A stretch of 64,000 nucleotides of DNA from Rhipicephalus microplus (GCF_043290135.1 NC_134704.1:12406001-12470000); one strand, 5' to 3'. Counted from the first letter of the stretch, positions 49,331-61,289 are shown. Notes: generated from the sequence alone by a model not told the origin. A program made the numbers and translations.

Positions 49331-52300
49331 CACTGGCCCTTGTCCACACAGACGGTGCGAGATATACGGCTTAGTCTGTTTTCGTCGCCGCCACCACTGT
49401 CAAGCAGCCCTCGATTCAGCCAATGGCAATTCGTGCAAGCCTCATCAGGCGTTCCAGTAGACGTCCGCAAGCGGACTTTACGATGTCCATACTTCTCTTC
49501 GCAGTTATTTTTTTTCTCTTTTTTTCTGTTTCGTCTGCGTACTCACTGAGAATGATGACACCACCGGATACAGCTTCGTGGCGAAAGCAACAACAGACAC
49601 GGAAAAAAACAAAAAAAAAGACTTCGAATCAGTCTGTCCAGCCGCCTTGAAATTGCGTGCGACTTGCTCTTCTTCTTCTCTGCCTGGCAGGGTTACTGAA
49701 GTGCAGCAAATATCTCGCTCATCTCGTCGTCGAAAAGAATGTGAGAGTCAACCTCTTCTCCGAGAAACGTGTGTTGCAATTTTCGTTTGTTCGGCTTTTC
49801 CCTCCGAACGGTCATCACTGTCTTGTGCTCAAGCATCCCTCTTTGCTTCTAATCCGACCAGATACTCGTTCCTGGGTTTTCTAGCACGTTCGATACCAAT
49901 CTGTTGGAGTACGACTTGCTTCGTTTTCCTAACTAGAACGCAGCGTCAAAAGAAGGTAGTTGTTCATTGATGAAAAAGAAACAACGTTATAACTTCGCCA
50001 CTACCAGTTCCCCTCAATAGGTCAGTGGTCAATATCATTATAGGATGTATTACAATTCATTTCTAACAGAACAAGTCGGAGTCGCGAGTTGTCTAGCCGA
50101 ATAACGCAACTGGGATTTTCCTAAAGGCTTCATTTTCTTTTTTTATGCGTGTTGTGACGAGCGAGAACAAGCAGTGTATTAGGCATTTGCCAGATATATC
50201 AGTCGCTAATATTTATTGTAGAAATAGAATATAGACATTAAGTCTTATGTATTATATGCTGCTTATTTGGTTATTTATTGCATGTTTTGATTGATGGACT
50301 ATGCATCGCTATAGCGAACCACAACGTAGTCGAGTAAAATAGATGAGTTTTGTTTTTTTATTTTCTTTTCTTGCCTCACATCAGTTGATATTGAGGGGAA
50401 AACAGAGCAAGAACCTGAAGAAGTAAAAAGGACCACACAACGTATTTCTTTAAAGCTAGCACGAAATCTTCATGGAACTTTTCGAATGCTTGAAAATGGG
50501 AAATAAGTATGAATTAAGTGCAGGTAAAAATAAAAGTACATTTTATCAATAAACACATCCAACTATGTGCTTGCGCAGTTTAGCCATACAGACATGAGTC
50601 AATTTGCGGACGTGATACGTCGTAATGAAGAACAATAGAACTACGGCCAGATTACGAGTGCGCTTTTCAAAGCCGTAGCCTATGGATGAAGGATTATGAC
50701 GGTCAAGGACACAATGTATATAAGTTGCCACCTTTATCGACCCAAACGTTTGACGAGAGCAGTAATTTCAATTTTCTTTTCACTGAACGACGACAAGTTG
50801 TCGAATCACGGCGCTTCGCCTGATGGGAGGAGACACGCTATGGCCGTAGATTCTCGCTTTGAGCGCATACTTTGAAAGAATTGTCTTCGTCTCGCCAAGC
50901 GGGCTTGACTGTTCCTGGTCGCATACGGTCTCGCAGTGCCGCAGGAGCGTCTGAACAAATCTCCCGTTCTAGTAATTTGGCTCAGGGTCACTCCCAGATT
51001 CAGTGTAGTATTGAACATGCCGAGTTACGCTCTCGTATATGTGCAACAACTCATTCGCTGCAGCAGCGGCGTATACGTCAGTTGGTTCCTTTTGTCGTCG
51101 TGGGTGTTTTCGCTCTGCAAGTGCGCTGCGTTGTATTGTCTCGTATTGTGTGGAGGACAGAGTACCGCGGCGAATGTTGCGTCACGACTAATGCCCCCCA
51201 CGAGAGCAGTAAAAATCTCCCCCCCCCCCCCCTCACCGGCTTTTCTATTGACGTTTATTCTTCATTCTTCGAGGAGATAGAAGGGGGAGGGGGAGTATTA
51301 TGAGAAAAAAGCTGAGACTCATTCCTTGAGAAGCAGACCAAACAGAAAGCCGTGTGCCTGTAAATGCTCTATTGCAGTGAGAACTTGCGCAAGCAAACTG
51401 CATGTTATCATACTTTTAAGCTTGTTTTCGTGTGTGTATTTCTTTCTCATTGTTCTTCTTTTTGCTGCACATCGTTCGTTTTGTGTAATCTTTGTCATTT
51501 AGTTTTTCACTGCATAACTTAGATATATATAGAGTATTCGAAGTAATATGAAGCTCAATCTCTCTACAGCGATACAGTCAGAACAGAACAGAACAAAATG
51601 AAGAATATATTTTTCAAGATGGTGATAGACGCCCCTACCTTTGTTTCCCGGTATTTTATTCGGTGTAATCATCAGCTTTACCTACGGGTTTTTCCTAGAG
51701 GTGCCCATTCGATTGCGTGACAGGTTTTGTAGCGGAGATAAATAAAGGCTTTGTTGTTGCCTTGCCAGAAACTGTAAATAGAAGCCCGAGTAATTGTGAC
51801 GTGCTCTGAACAAAATAATATAATAGGCTATGTAGCCACACACCCGATCCATAATTGTCCAATACATATATACCTGAGAGTTATGTTGACAAGATTGATA
51901 TCTTATTTTGACATTCAGTTTTCGAGCGCCGAAATTTCCCGTAGCAGAACATCGAAGAGTTCGCATCATACGCGTTCAAAAAGGCCAAAGGAATAACTTT
52001 AACGAGGCTACGAGGTGTGTTGGTCTGTCGTGCTTGAACAATCTAGTGCATAACGGGAAAGAAGAATCGGTTTAGCCGTATTACACAAAGGGAACGCAGG
52101 AGAATATTGCGTTTCCTATTCAGGGACCTAAGACCTGGGCTACTACAAGCACAGCGGACATTAAAATTCGACCAGGAGAAGCAAAACACCCTCGATTCTT
52201 GGCGCAATCTCGTGAAGCACGACGTTTTACATCGGCCCAGATGACGAAATCACGGGGCCGAGAACATCTATGCGCTCAGTTGGCTGTGCGACACGTGGAC

Positions 52301-52375
52301 TGAAACGGTTAATCAGGAAAGGTAGTACGATATCATTGAGAGTGCAAGAGGCAACGAGAGCCGAAACCCACACAC
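49331..52375. other. Mixed non-coding DNA
   Basis: About 3 kb with no supported gene. GC-richer patches with chance frames occur at 49.3-49.9 and 50.8-51.3 kb. Poly-C lies near 51220-51231. Confidence 0.35.
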
Positions 52376-52528
52376 CCCTACTGAAACGTTCCGTATGCGA
52401 GTCCAATAATTCCACATGTTTCCATAAGGAATACATATGTTTCCTATATATTTTCCGTATATTTCCGTAAGATTCTTACGGAAACATACGGAATTACTGG
52501 ACATCGCATACGGAACGTTTCAGTAGGG
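52376..52528. mobile_element. 153 bp MITE-like element with about 39 bp terminal inverted repeats
   Basis: The left end ccctactgaaacgttccgta and the right end tacggaacgtttcagtaggg are exact inverse repeats over 20 bp. Pairing continues inward to about 39 bp with an indel and a substitution (gcgagtccaataattcc against gcgatgtccagtaattcc). Inside, ttccgtaagattcttacgga is a second hairpin and the TTTCCGTAT motif recurs. There is no coding capacity. I see no clear target duplication, so the transposase superfamily cannot be assigned. Confidence 0.88.
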
Positions 52529-53074
52529 ACGTCCATCGCAAAGCACATATCAACTCGAAGAACCCTGTGCGTTATAGCGCGGTGAAAGCAGGCGAGCGTG
52601 CCTATCGGCACTTCTAGTAGGTGGCTCCCTGGCCTCTCTTCCCCTGTGCCCACACGCGGTGCACAATGGCGTCGCCGTGATGCTCGCTAGCTGTCTTCGG
52701 GGCGGTTGTTCCCGGCAACGCAGAGGTGAGGCGGTCGCACAAAGCGCACGCACAAACACAACTCCACACACAGACATCACGCACGCCGGAAAAACTCTCG
52801 TTGCCCGCCCTTACAGTGGGAAGGATATTCACGAAGAACACGCCTTTCCAGAAGAGCGCGCAGGCTCCCGTGTTCTTTTGTGACCGACCCCATTTTGGAG
52901 AGGACGGGCGAAAATATTTGCTCGTCGTCTCCGGGTTGTGTTGTGCGTCCCCCTCCTCCCTGTTCCCCTGTCAACCTGGCAGTTGTGTATACCGTAGACC
53001 TGCTGGCGTGCGGGTCTCCTTGTTTTTTTCCCCCATTGATTCGCATTCTTCGATTTCGCTCGCGACCGCAGCAG
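52529..53074 (+). promoter_or_regulatory. GC-rich island, candidate promoter and 5' leader
   Basis: CpG-rich DNA with overlapping frames on both strands ends in a T/C-rich leader (ttcttcgatttcgctcgcga) just before an ATG at 53075. The composition change and the downstream donor suit a promoter with a first exon on the plus strand. No TATA box is obvious. Confidence 0.3.
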
Positions 53075-53091
53075 ATGACTGCGGCCGACGG
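53075..53091 (+). CDS. Candidate first coding exon, 17 nt
   Basis: ATGACTGCGGCCGACGG is followed directly by a near-perfect donor, GTGAGT (53092-53097). The ATG follows cgcgaccgcagcag. Spliced, it would encode M-T-A-A-D and two bases of the next codon. Unspliced, the frame stops at TGA after six codons. The rest of the gene would lie to the right, probably far away or beyond the window; I could not find a second exon. This rests only on splice-site and leader appearance. Confidence 0.25.
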
Positions 53092-53100
53092 GTGAGTCAA

Positions 53101-54583
53101 CGGGCCATAGCGAGTGTACCGCATATTTGAGCGTATACCTGGCACTCCGCACCGTCTCCTCCGCAACTCTTGTTTCTCAGTGATTAGAAAAAAATCTTTG
53201 GTTAATTATTTAATGAGCACAAGCCTATGGCAGCCTCGCGTGATAGCGTAGCTTATAGCGCCAATCATCCGCGACGCGACGGAAGCTCCTCCAGCCCTAG
53301 CGATTCTGGACTCGATTGTGCGCCTTCTTTGCGTCTTTTGCGACCCCAACCACACACGTTGTCGTAATCAGGCACTCATATACGGTACACAATCAAAAGC
53401 TTAACGACACGAGTTGACAGATGGGGCACGCTTACGTTGAATGAGCAGGTAACGTACGTGTAAAAATATTACTAATTTGTAGTGTGGGCCCTAGAAGTGG
53501 TTTTTCTCTTTAGTGAGATTTTGTTATTTTGACTTGAAATAATTTTTTTATAAAATGAAGTATGAAATTTTTCATCACTGTGATATACAGTGAGCGCTCT
53601 TTCTTTTCACTCAAGATAATGCAAACTATGAAATAATCTCAAATTCTTAATGCAGCACACGTAAAAACTCGGTATAAGATATGCCCATTCCCACTCATTT
53701 TCTTCTACGTTGACGCGGAACGGACCGTCGACACAGTCATCAGAATGCGATGCCGCAGAAGTCAATTTTGAACAAGCCACGCGTCGGCTATTGTTTTGAG
53801 ACATGACCTGTGCAAACAACCACTCGCCAATACGCATGCTTGTCCGACATCGGCACGTAATGAGTTTATTCGTGTGAGCGTATGTGGGCACTTAGAAAAC
53901 AACTCAAGTGCTGTCGTTTGTTCTGCGGCCAGGTGAGGATAATAAGGGTCCGGATGAAGGCCCCTGAAGCGTGAAATTCAAAATATCCTGTTGCGGGCGT
54001 TCGTTATACCACGTACTTGCCTAGACTGAGCTGACGCTTTTGTCTCGACGGAATGTTTGAGACGTGGACGTGCAAACAATGAATGAGTGTTTGTGAAAGC
54101 TACGGTGCAGTAGAAAATTATAACGAATAAAATCGGGGACGTGGAAACTCCGGTCTTACGTTTACCTTTAGGCAGAATATGATGGTGGTAATTCGTTCAT
54201 ATGCGGGCCTTCATATTTACTGAGGAATTCGTTTTTTTAACTAGCATATTTCTATTATCAGTAGTTAATTTCGGCGCTTCTTTTCATGAAGCCAGTTAAC
54301 CAGAAATCACTTCCACATTTCCTACTGTACGTGGGAACATTTTATCTGTAAAAGCAGTCGTATCTGTATTCAGTCATGCTGACAAGTTGCAGTGAAGGCG
54401 CTAAATTTTCCGGCAGCTTTACTTAGCATTTACTAATCCAGAATCGAGGTAAGACTACTCACCACAAGAATGCGGTTCGAGGAGCTACGAGGTCTGCTAA
54501 CCATTTACAAGTAGATTAAGAGATGTGCGGCAAATAAGTTTTCATAACAACGGAATCGAAACTTGGGCTAGTTGGATATGCAT
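53101..54583. other. Non-coding DNA
   Basis: No gene or repeat recognised. If the exon at 53075-53091 is real this would be its first intron. Confidence 0.4.
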
Positions 54584-54691
54584 GGTATAACAGTGAGTTC
54601 AAGCGCACGAATAAACAGAAAGGAAGAGAGGACAAGCGCTTGCCCTTTCTTCCTCTCTGTTTATTTGTGCGCTTGAACTGACAGTTATACC
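54584..54691. repeat. Foldback repeat, about 50 bp arms
   Basis: Left arm ggtataacagtgagttcaag, cgcacgaataaacagaaagg; right arm ctgtttatttgtgcgcttga, actgacagttatacc. The arms pair almost throughout, with a few mismatches, around a central acaagcgcttg palindrome. No coding frame. I recall parts of it as a dispersed tick repeat but cannot name it. Confidence 0.88.
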
Positions 54692-54826
54692 AAGTTTTCA
54701 TGACTCGGACATACCTCCAACCTTCATGTTCTCTATAGGCACGTTTTATTTTTTCTTCTCTTACCGGTGTTCAATCTACCTACACTTCTATGTAATGTAA
54801 CTTAGATGCTGCATCTTTTATAGGCA

Positions 54827-54828
<2 letters not shown>

Positions 54829-54882
<54 letters not shown>

Positions 54883-54939
54883 ACCACACACCACACACCA
54901 CACACCACACACACACACACCACACACACACCACACACA

Positions 54940-54991
<52 letters not shown>
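54829..54991. repeat. (AC)n microsatellite with CACACC interruptions, about 160 bp
   Basis: AC array with several cacc variants in the middle. It abuts the 3' end of the minus-strand SINE to its right. Confidence 0.97.
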
Positions 54992-54993
<2 letters not shown>

Positions 54994-55080
54994 CTCGCGG
55001 TGGGAACCAAACACAAGATAACGTGCTGAGAAGCAGCACTCCAAGACTACTGCCACTGAGCCACTCTGCGGGGCATTTTT
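54992..55080 (-). mobile_element. tRNA-derived SINE, family D-like
   Basis: On the minus strand: gccccgcagagtggctcagt holds the A box (TGGCTCAGTGG) and tgtttggttcccaccgcg the B box. The inferred (GT)n tail follows. The acceptor-stem halves pair poorly and there is no CCA-side match, so I call a SINE and not a tRNA gene. Confidence 0.65.
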
Positions 55081-56479
55081 CTTTCTCTGTGGTTCTTTGT
55101 ACACGAAAATAAAAACAGTGTATGAGTCAGTATTCAAATGCAACAGCCTGTCGTAACGTGTGGCTCATGTCTCACCCTAGAGAAACTGATATAATTCCAC
55201 GCTATTGAAAAGCTACTAGTTGAGTCTCACTAATGCGCATGTGCTACAGCGGCCCTTTATATGTAGATGACTATTAGAAGATCAATCAAGCACGTCATTC
55301 AAGCGAGTGCTTACGTAATGAAGTCAAAGTAACGAAACGCCTCTGACGGCGGGCGCCGTGCCGAGTCGTACGGGTTGACATGAAAGCGCACTGAGCTGGA
55401 GACAAGTTCGAAGCCGTACATGCTCCTCTGAACCCTGCCTTAGTCACGCTGAAGAGGTGTTTAGACACAATGCGTTGTAAGCGTCAATCACCGACTCGCT
55501 TTCAGCGAGGACTATAACCCATCGATGGCGTTGCGCAACCCCAGTGGGCTTCAGTGTGTCATTGCAACATTCCAAATGCCCGTGTTGAGTGTCAAGCCTG
55601 AGTGGTGCGCCCCGCGAGTCTCGTGTCTACTGGCACGCAACTGTGGGCTACCGATTCTTTTTCCAGGCCACCAGGTCGCGTGGTCGAGCTGCGGTAAAGT
55701 GCGTCCATTAATGAACTTCTTTATTACACTGGCTGCGACTGCAGGCAATGTATTTGCTTCTTTCTGAGTAGCAGCTCTACCGAGCTGAGAAGCCGCTGAT
55801 GGCACTTTGCCGCTGACTAAAAAAGGCCGGTGCGTTTGGCTGACGTGATAAAAATTGCTTGCAAACAATGATGGGCCAGAAAATCCTATGATTCTACAAA
55901 AATATAAAAATATAAATTGTGAGCTTTCCACACTCTTACAATAAGCTCAAGTTCACTCGTGAAATCTAAATAAAAAATTGATATATAAGAGTTCTGTGGT
56001 CATAATTTGTTTCAAAAACTTCGTCGATCTGAGCTCAAAAAGAACCCGTACAGCAAAGCGTTTCTATTAGAATTACTTTTAGTTAGACGTTGGAGACCCC
56101 GTATATCGCATCTTTTCTAAGTAAAAATTAGGCTATACTCAACTGTGCGATGCTGCTTTTGTCACTTTCTGTGTTTTCTGTGACTATGCCTTATTTTGTT
56201 CACCACCCAAGTGCATTTTTTATTCTTTTTAAGACAACAGGAGATAAGTTCAATATAAACGCAGCTGGTGCGGAAGCAAGCATAAAAAATTCAGAGGATA
56301 GTATAAACTGAGTTCTAGATGATGGGGTTATACTGACGTTTGCCAGAACGTAGCATCAGTCAAGGCGCGTTATGACCGACTTAATTTCAGGAAAATGCAT
56401 ATTTTGTTCTTTGCTGTGCTATTATCCCACTTTGATATAACATCATGAATTAAATGTTGCGAAGAGCATTTATAGTGTT
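55081..56479. other. Non-coding DNA
   Basis: Frames at 55525-55767 (plus) and 55551-55931 (minus) overlap each other and carry no domain. No gene supported. Confidence 0.4.
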
Positions 56480-56690
56480 TTACAGCGAAAGCTGTTGTGA
56501 GATCAGAACACGATTCACGCGTGGTGCCGCTGTTGTCCACCGCCACCGCCAGTGTCCGTAACCAGCATCACAAGAAATAAGAAAACAAGCTCAGTAAATA
56601 AACACTAAAGACACAATGGGATTCAAACCAGGGTCTGAGGGTGCCAGCCCCAGTATTCTACCACCAAGCCACGCCGGGGCTTGGAACTAG
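56480..56690 (-). mobile_element. tRNA-derived SINE, family F
   Basis: On the minus strand the A box (GGCTTGGTGGTAGAATACTGG) and B box (CCTGGTTTGAATCCC) are well preserved and about 35 bp apart. The body runs through gttatttcttgtgatgctgg-type and gacactggcggtggcggtgg words and ends at cacaacagctttcgctgt. I recall this as another dispersed tick repeat. Confidence 0.7.
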
Positions 56691-56802
56691 TTTCTAAACT
56701 GGCCTTAGGAGGATGTCGAGAAAGGAATCGTTTTAATATAATTAAGACAGCTTTTAGGAACATTAAAGAAACAACCAGGCGTCACACAGCGCAAATTACG
56801 TA

Positions 56803-57114
56803 ATGAGTGGGTCGTTCAATAATCTACTCATTAGAAAACTTGTTCCTGATCACCTATTAATTGTGGTGCATACCCACTTCAGGCAGAATTCATCATCATC
56901 GTCAGCCACCACTAAAAAAAAATTTCACAAAATTCTCAGCGAGTGTGCAGCGGATACCACGCTTCTCCGAAGAATGACGAAGGATAGCATAGTGGATGCT
57001 GGCCTACTACTCAAATATCATGATTATTTATGGCGTAGTGGGTACCCAGCAAGTGTGCTTGTAGCAGTTACCCAAACAGTGTTTAGAAAATGCTATGAAA
57101 GGCCGCTTTTTTAG
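56803..57114 (+). pseudogene. Possible Penelope-like RT-to-endonuclease linker fragment
   Basis: The 103-codon frame ends with a segment (DYLWRSGYPASVLVAVTQTVF) that resembles, in style, the short aromatic/Gly-Tyr-Pro region found between RT and GIY-YIG in Penelope-like proteins. The upstream part is polar with a Ser run. There is no RT catalytic motif and no GIY-YIG motif in the fragment. The assignment is a weak resemblance and could be wrong. Confidence 0.25.
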
Positions 57115-58283
57115 CTCTCGCTGTGACTGTGATGCGCGTTGCACACAGGCCGTTTTTTTTTTAATGGTGTATCTAAATGGCTATTTCGAAGTTAGTGCCT
57201 AAATGTGGACAAATGTCTATAACTGCCCATACAGAAAATTGTTACTAATATGTGAACACTATTTAGGCTAAAATTTTGCTTTCGGATGCAGTTTGACCGA
57301 ATAGGGTCATTCAAGCTGTCGGGCAATTTTATTCTGCATTTTCTAGTTTTAGCACTCAGTTACATAGTTTAACTAACTACCTGAAAACAATTAACCGCTA
57401 GCAGCAGGGAAGTCGGGCACTGTCCTGAGATTGCGCGAGTGGTTGGCCAACGCTGAAGCAGGGATAAGCCACCAGAAAAAATCTAAGTGAAGGTCAAAAG
57501 AAGAAAGAGAAAAAAGTGATGTTCCCTTGGTTCTTACTTTTTGTTTGCAGCGTACATTTTGAAGCGTTTCCCACGAAGGCGAAAAAATTGGCTCTAGGTG
57601 ATTTGATGATTTGACACGGCTTGTAGGAGACATCCATTTCTCCTAATCTTACCAGTCCGGCTATTAACACAGCTTGTGCCAAGCCTCGAGAGGCTGAGTG
57701 ACGGCAGAGCTGCTGGGCACCTAGTTGGTCCTGGCTTGTCTCGGCTTTTACCCCCTCGTCTCGCCCTTCTTCGTCCTTTCTTTTTTTATAGTCTAGGACT
57801 TTCTCTATTTTATTTTCTTTTCATCTCTCTTGAATTCTATTTCTATCTCGCTCTCTGTATGTTTCTTTCTTATTCTTTTTTTTTTGTCTCTCTATTTTTC
57901 CCAAGCTCTTTTTTTCTGTAATATGCCTCACTTTTTCTCATTCTCCTTTCTTTCCTCAAAATGCTCACAGCTCTCCTCCTCACCCTAAAGTTTCTTTCTC
58001 GCACGCTCGCTGTACAATAATACAGACGTTTTCACAGAACGTGCTGGGGTTATCCTTTTCGAATTATGCTAAATAGGCGTGAATGTCTAAAAGAATGTAC
58101 TGCTGAGGCTGTGACGCCTTTGTGCCATGGTGCCACAGTCCAGAAAGGTGGTGTTTCTTGTCCCCTGTTAAAAGGTTGATACAAGGCGATGTTATTCTCT
58201 ACTTGAATGGCTGAGTGGCAATTATGCTTCTAAGAAATATTTTTGCCAAGAACGGTGCTATTTTCCTTTCTTTTGATTATTTT
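57115..58283. other. AT- and T-rich non-coding DNA
   Basis: A long T/C-rich tract (about 57760-57960) gives Phe/Leu-rich frames. No gene supported. Confidence 0.45.
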
Positions 58284-58596
58284 AGATGCGGAAGCATCTT
58301 ATACTCGCGCCTTGTAGTGCGCCGTCCGCGCCGTCCGCGCCGTCCGCACCGCTTCTCGAACATTCGACAGCTGACGCGCGCGCATGCGCCGTCGCGCCGT
58401 CGCCCACTCTTCCACCATCTGTGCATCCCTTCCTCCTCTACACACCGCGCGTGCTTCACTCCTCCACCATCTGTGCACCCTTCCTCCTCTACACACCGCG
58501 TTCGACATCTACAATTCTCCTGATTCTCCAGTGGACGCGCATGTGGCGTCGCGCTTCGAGAACATTCAACAGCTGACAGTGCATGCGCCGTCGAGC

Positions 58597-58633
58597 TGTA
58601 TATATACTCAAGGTCGGCGCTCGCTCGCTCAGT
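58597..58633 (+). promoter_or_regulatory. TATA box plus initiator candidate
   Basis: tgtatatatac (58597-58607) lies about 30 bp upstream of ctcagttgc, whose TCAGT (58629-58633) matches the arthropod initiator. That is canonical TATA-Inr spacing. It points toward the ATG at 58687. Confidence 0.5.
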
Positions 58634-58686
58634 TGCCGCTCGTCGGTTGGTTTGTACGGCGCGTCGACGTCCAAGGTCGCGGTGAA

Positions 58687-58827
58687 ATGAATTCCAACGA
58701 ATCCACAAACACAATGATCGACGTCCCTTCGACCAGCGCCGCCCTTTCGCATACGTGTGTACGTGTTCACTCATTTAACACCCCCTCCTACAACCACGTT
58801 AACCAATTTAGCCATCGACCCAAGTAA
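58687..58827 (+). CDS. Repeat-encoded 46-residue frame
   Basis: Starting at the first ATG downstream of the TATA/Inr candidate, the frame encodes MNSNESTNTMIDVPSTSAAL and continues to a TAA at 58825-58827. It is Ser/Thr/Asn-rich and contains no domain, signal peptide or membrane segment. The frame stays open through the first tttaacaccccctcctac unit and stops just after ccatcgacccaag. It may be a leader peptide of a repeat-derived transcript or simply chance. No relative recognised. Confidence 0.25.
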   Translation: MNSNESTNTMIDVPSTSAALSHTCVRVHSFNTPSYNHVNQFSHRPK

Positions 58828-58932
58828 GTCGCAATTTAACACCCCATTTCACAACCACGTTAACCAATTTAGCCATCGACCCAAGTAAGTCGCACTTTAA
58901 CACCCCGTTAACCAATTATATGCTCCGCATCC

Positions 58933-60997
58933 TCCTCAGTGTTCCCCCGAGGGAAGCTGCGGGCAATTTTTTTATTCCTTCTTGTCGTTCTGCACTCGTT
59001 AATTCGCCTATCAGAATTACAATTACCGTACAAACAGGGGCACGCATATGGCAGCGAAGCAGAAGAGGATGAAGATGTAGCAGAGAATAAAGAAAGTGCA
59101 CACCGGTTCGTAGGAACGATAATTTTTTGTCGACGACACACAACTATCAAGCACAACAGTTCTGCTGTAAATCGATAACATTTATTTTTCCGTGGTAGAC
59201 ACAGGTTATGCACGTCTTAATTTGACGTTTTTTGCATTTATGCAACAATTTATTATTCCTGTTTTTATACGACGTCAGAGACGTACAGCGTTGTTTTGCC
59301 TGCCTATTTCTGGTGATTAAAAAGTGCTTTTTTACTGCCTTAACATAGAGTTTGAAGTTATCACTATTATTCTGATAGATTTTGTCCAATCAAGTTTTCT
59401 CGTCGCGTAAAAGCATGGAGCTCGCTCTTTTTTTTTTATTTCGAGTTCAGAAATATTTTCAAATACAGGTAGGTGCCAAGCTCCTTATAATCTCAGCTTG
59501 TCAGCCTTGAACGTAGTCACGGTTCTTTATAATGCACCACACACATTAGGGAAACTCCTCTTCTCAATAAGTATCCACTAAAAACGGAAAAAGGCAACAG
59601 TTATTTCAGCAACGAATAGCCGACATGTTAGTGGAGCGTGAACACCGTTCCCTAGGTGCATCGCCCCTCCCCAGTTTTGCACTCTGCCATGCAGCCATTA
59701 CCCTTTCTTCGTTTTCGATTGTCGATTAAGTTGAATTTTCATCATCATGCATTCGGTGTATCGCCCTCAAATTGAAGTGATCAACTGACAGATTTAAAAG
59801 TTGACATCATCCGGAAGGCCATGCCCTTGAGCTGAAGCATTGTTCGAAGGTAATTGCCCCTTAGAACGACCTACACGGTCATCATCGAGTAATCGCCTTC
59901 GCATTTTCAGCTGACGCGCCGCGCACTCTCATCATTCACGCGTCGCATCGTGGAGCAAAGTTTGTCTTCGCCGCATGCTCGGTTTGCCCTACAAAGGGGT
60001 CTCTCCGAAACGCGGCCTCGCTACAAGAATGTGTCAGAAATCTTTACGGGTCCTGACTAAAACGGTGTAACGCGCTTCGACGTTTGCACTCACCGTCTGG
60101 AGCGAGCGGCCTGAATACGTATTAGCGGACGCTCCACCGTCTCTTTGTAAAGCGGAAGCAGCCCCGCGCGATTCGCCCTGTGCCAATGGAAAGCAGGCGC
60201 GACAATGAAGGCTCTCAATACTCGGAGGAGGTTGTCAGGTGCGTCCAGGAAGCCTTTCTTACCGCGATGAAAAGGCCGCCATAGGAACGAAAACAAATCG
60301 CACTTGACACGACCGGTAGCACAACAGCGCTTCGCATGGATGGACGCACATTGTCGAGGTCGCATCTCGCTCTAGGGCATCGGTGTGAAGGCGCCCACTG
60401 ACCGGAATAGAATGACCACGTCCAATGCTCGCCCCGTCTGACTCCTCGTGGTAGGTAGGCTGACAGGAAGAAACTGTGTTTGCACGCAATATTAACACAA
60501 AAGGCGATCTCTCTATGCCGGAGCGTCTATTGTGTACTTATCGAAAATGTCTTTTATTTACTATTCGTTAGCATAGCTCTGTATAGGTAGCGTCGAAAGC
60601 TCTATGCTGCGAGTAATAAAGCGTCGTGAAAGTGACGCTTTCTATATAGCCATGTTGGATGTAAACAACGCCTCAAAGATAATGCATCTGTATATTTGCC
60701 AACGCCCTCAGCAACACTTTTTTTTCTGTCGCTATGATTTGATTAAGTGAAAGACTTTCTATTAAGAGAAGCTCGTGTGTTCGCAATAGGTCGTAATACA
60801 CCGTCACTGTTGCTTTTTTGAATACCCTCCAACGAACAGTTCATACATTTGCTGTGCGAGACAGCTATATAGAAAAAAAACTGCACTCTTCATTAAAGAT
60901 TCAAGGATACGTGTAATTAACTATGAATGGGTTAAAATTACACGTACACTTGCGAAATAACAAAATGGATTCCCACTTTTCTGTTCCTTGTCGGGCA
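58933..60997. other. Non-coding DNA
   Basis: About 2 kb without a supported gene. A GC-richer patch around 60.0-60.5 kb gives overlapping minus-strand frames (60090-60498) lacking domains. Confidence 0.4.
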
Positions 60998-61170
60998 TTT
61001 TATGGGGCCGGGCTCTCACATGCTCTTGTCACTGCTCCAGGTGTCGCATATTGACCATGCGCTTGCGCATGGGAGAAGCTTTTTTATTCTTGTTTTTCGA
61101 GCACCCCGATGATGATAAGCGAAGATCACTTTAGGGGCCCAGGCTGTCACATGTTCTCGTCGCTTGCATT
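60998..61170. repeat. Diverged direct duplication
   Basis: ttatggggccgggctctcac, atgctcttgtcactg near 61000-61035 is repeated as ttaggggcccaggctgtcac, atgttctcgtcgctt near 61131-61165. The rest of the interval is not clearly repeated. Confidence 0.5.
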
Positions 61171-61289
61171 TGTCACAGGCTGCATCTGCACGCAGGCTTC
61201 ACTGAAAAATTGTTCCTCTCTGTCTTGAGAAGCATTTAGGCACAGGCTGTGCAGGCTGCAATTATTTCTCCAAGACAGGTATCTATGTG

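Larger units (their letters stand above)
58284..58932 (+). repeat. Repeat-like unit with subrepeats, promoter and short frame
   Basis: Weakly inverse ends (gatgcggaagcatcttata and tatatgctccgcatc) bound about 650 bp. Subrepeats inside: three 9-mers gcgccgtcc (58319-58345); a doubled 50 bp block (about 58406-58449 and 58458-58500) of ccaccatctgtgca...ctctacacaccgcg; two gaacattc(g/a)acagctgac copies; and two and a half tttaacacccc...ccaagtaagtcgc units (58777-58910, about 60 bp each). I recall parts of this as a multi-copy tick sequence. Its class is unknown to me. Confidence 0.6.

Noticed and set aside
54992..55080. A second minus-strand tRNA-like sequence
   Set aside because: Same reason: the boxes are present but no cloverleaf closes, and a (GT)n tail follows.
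54780..55143. Cys/Val-rich frames that look like a cysteine-rich peptide
   Set aside because: They are read-through of the (AC)n array on the minus strand plus SINE sequence.
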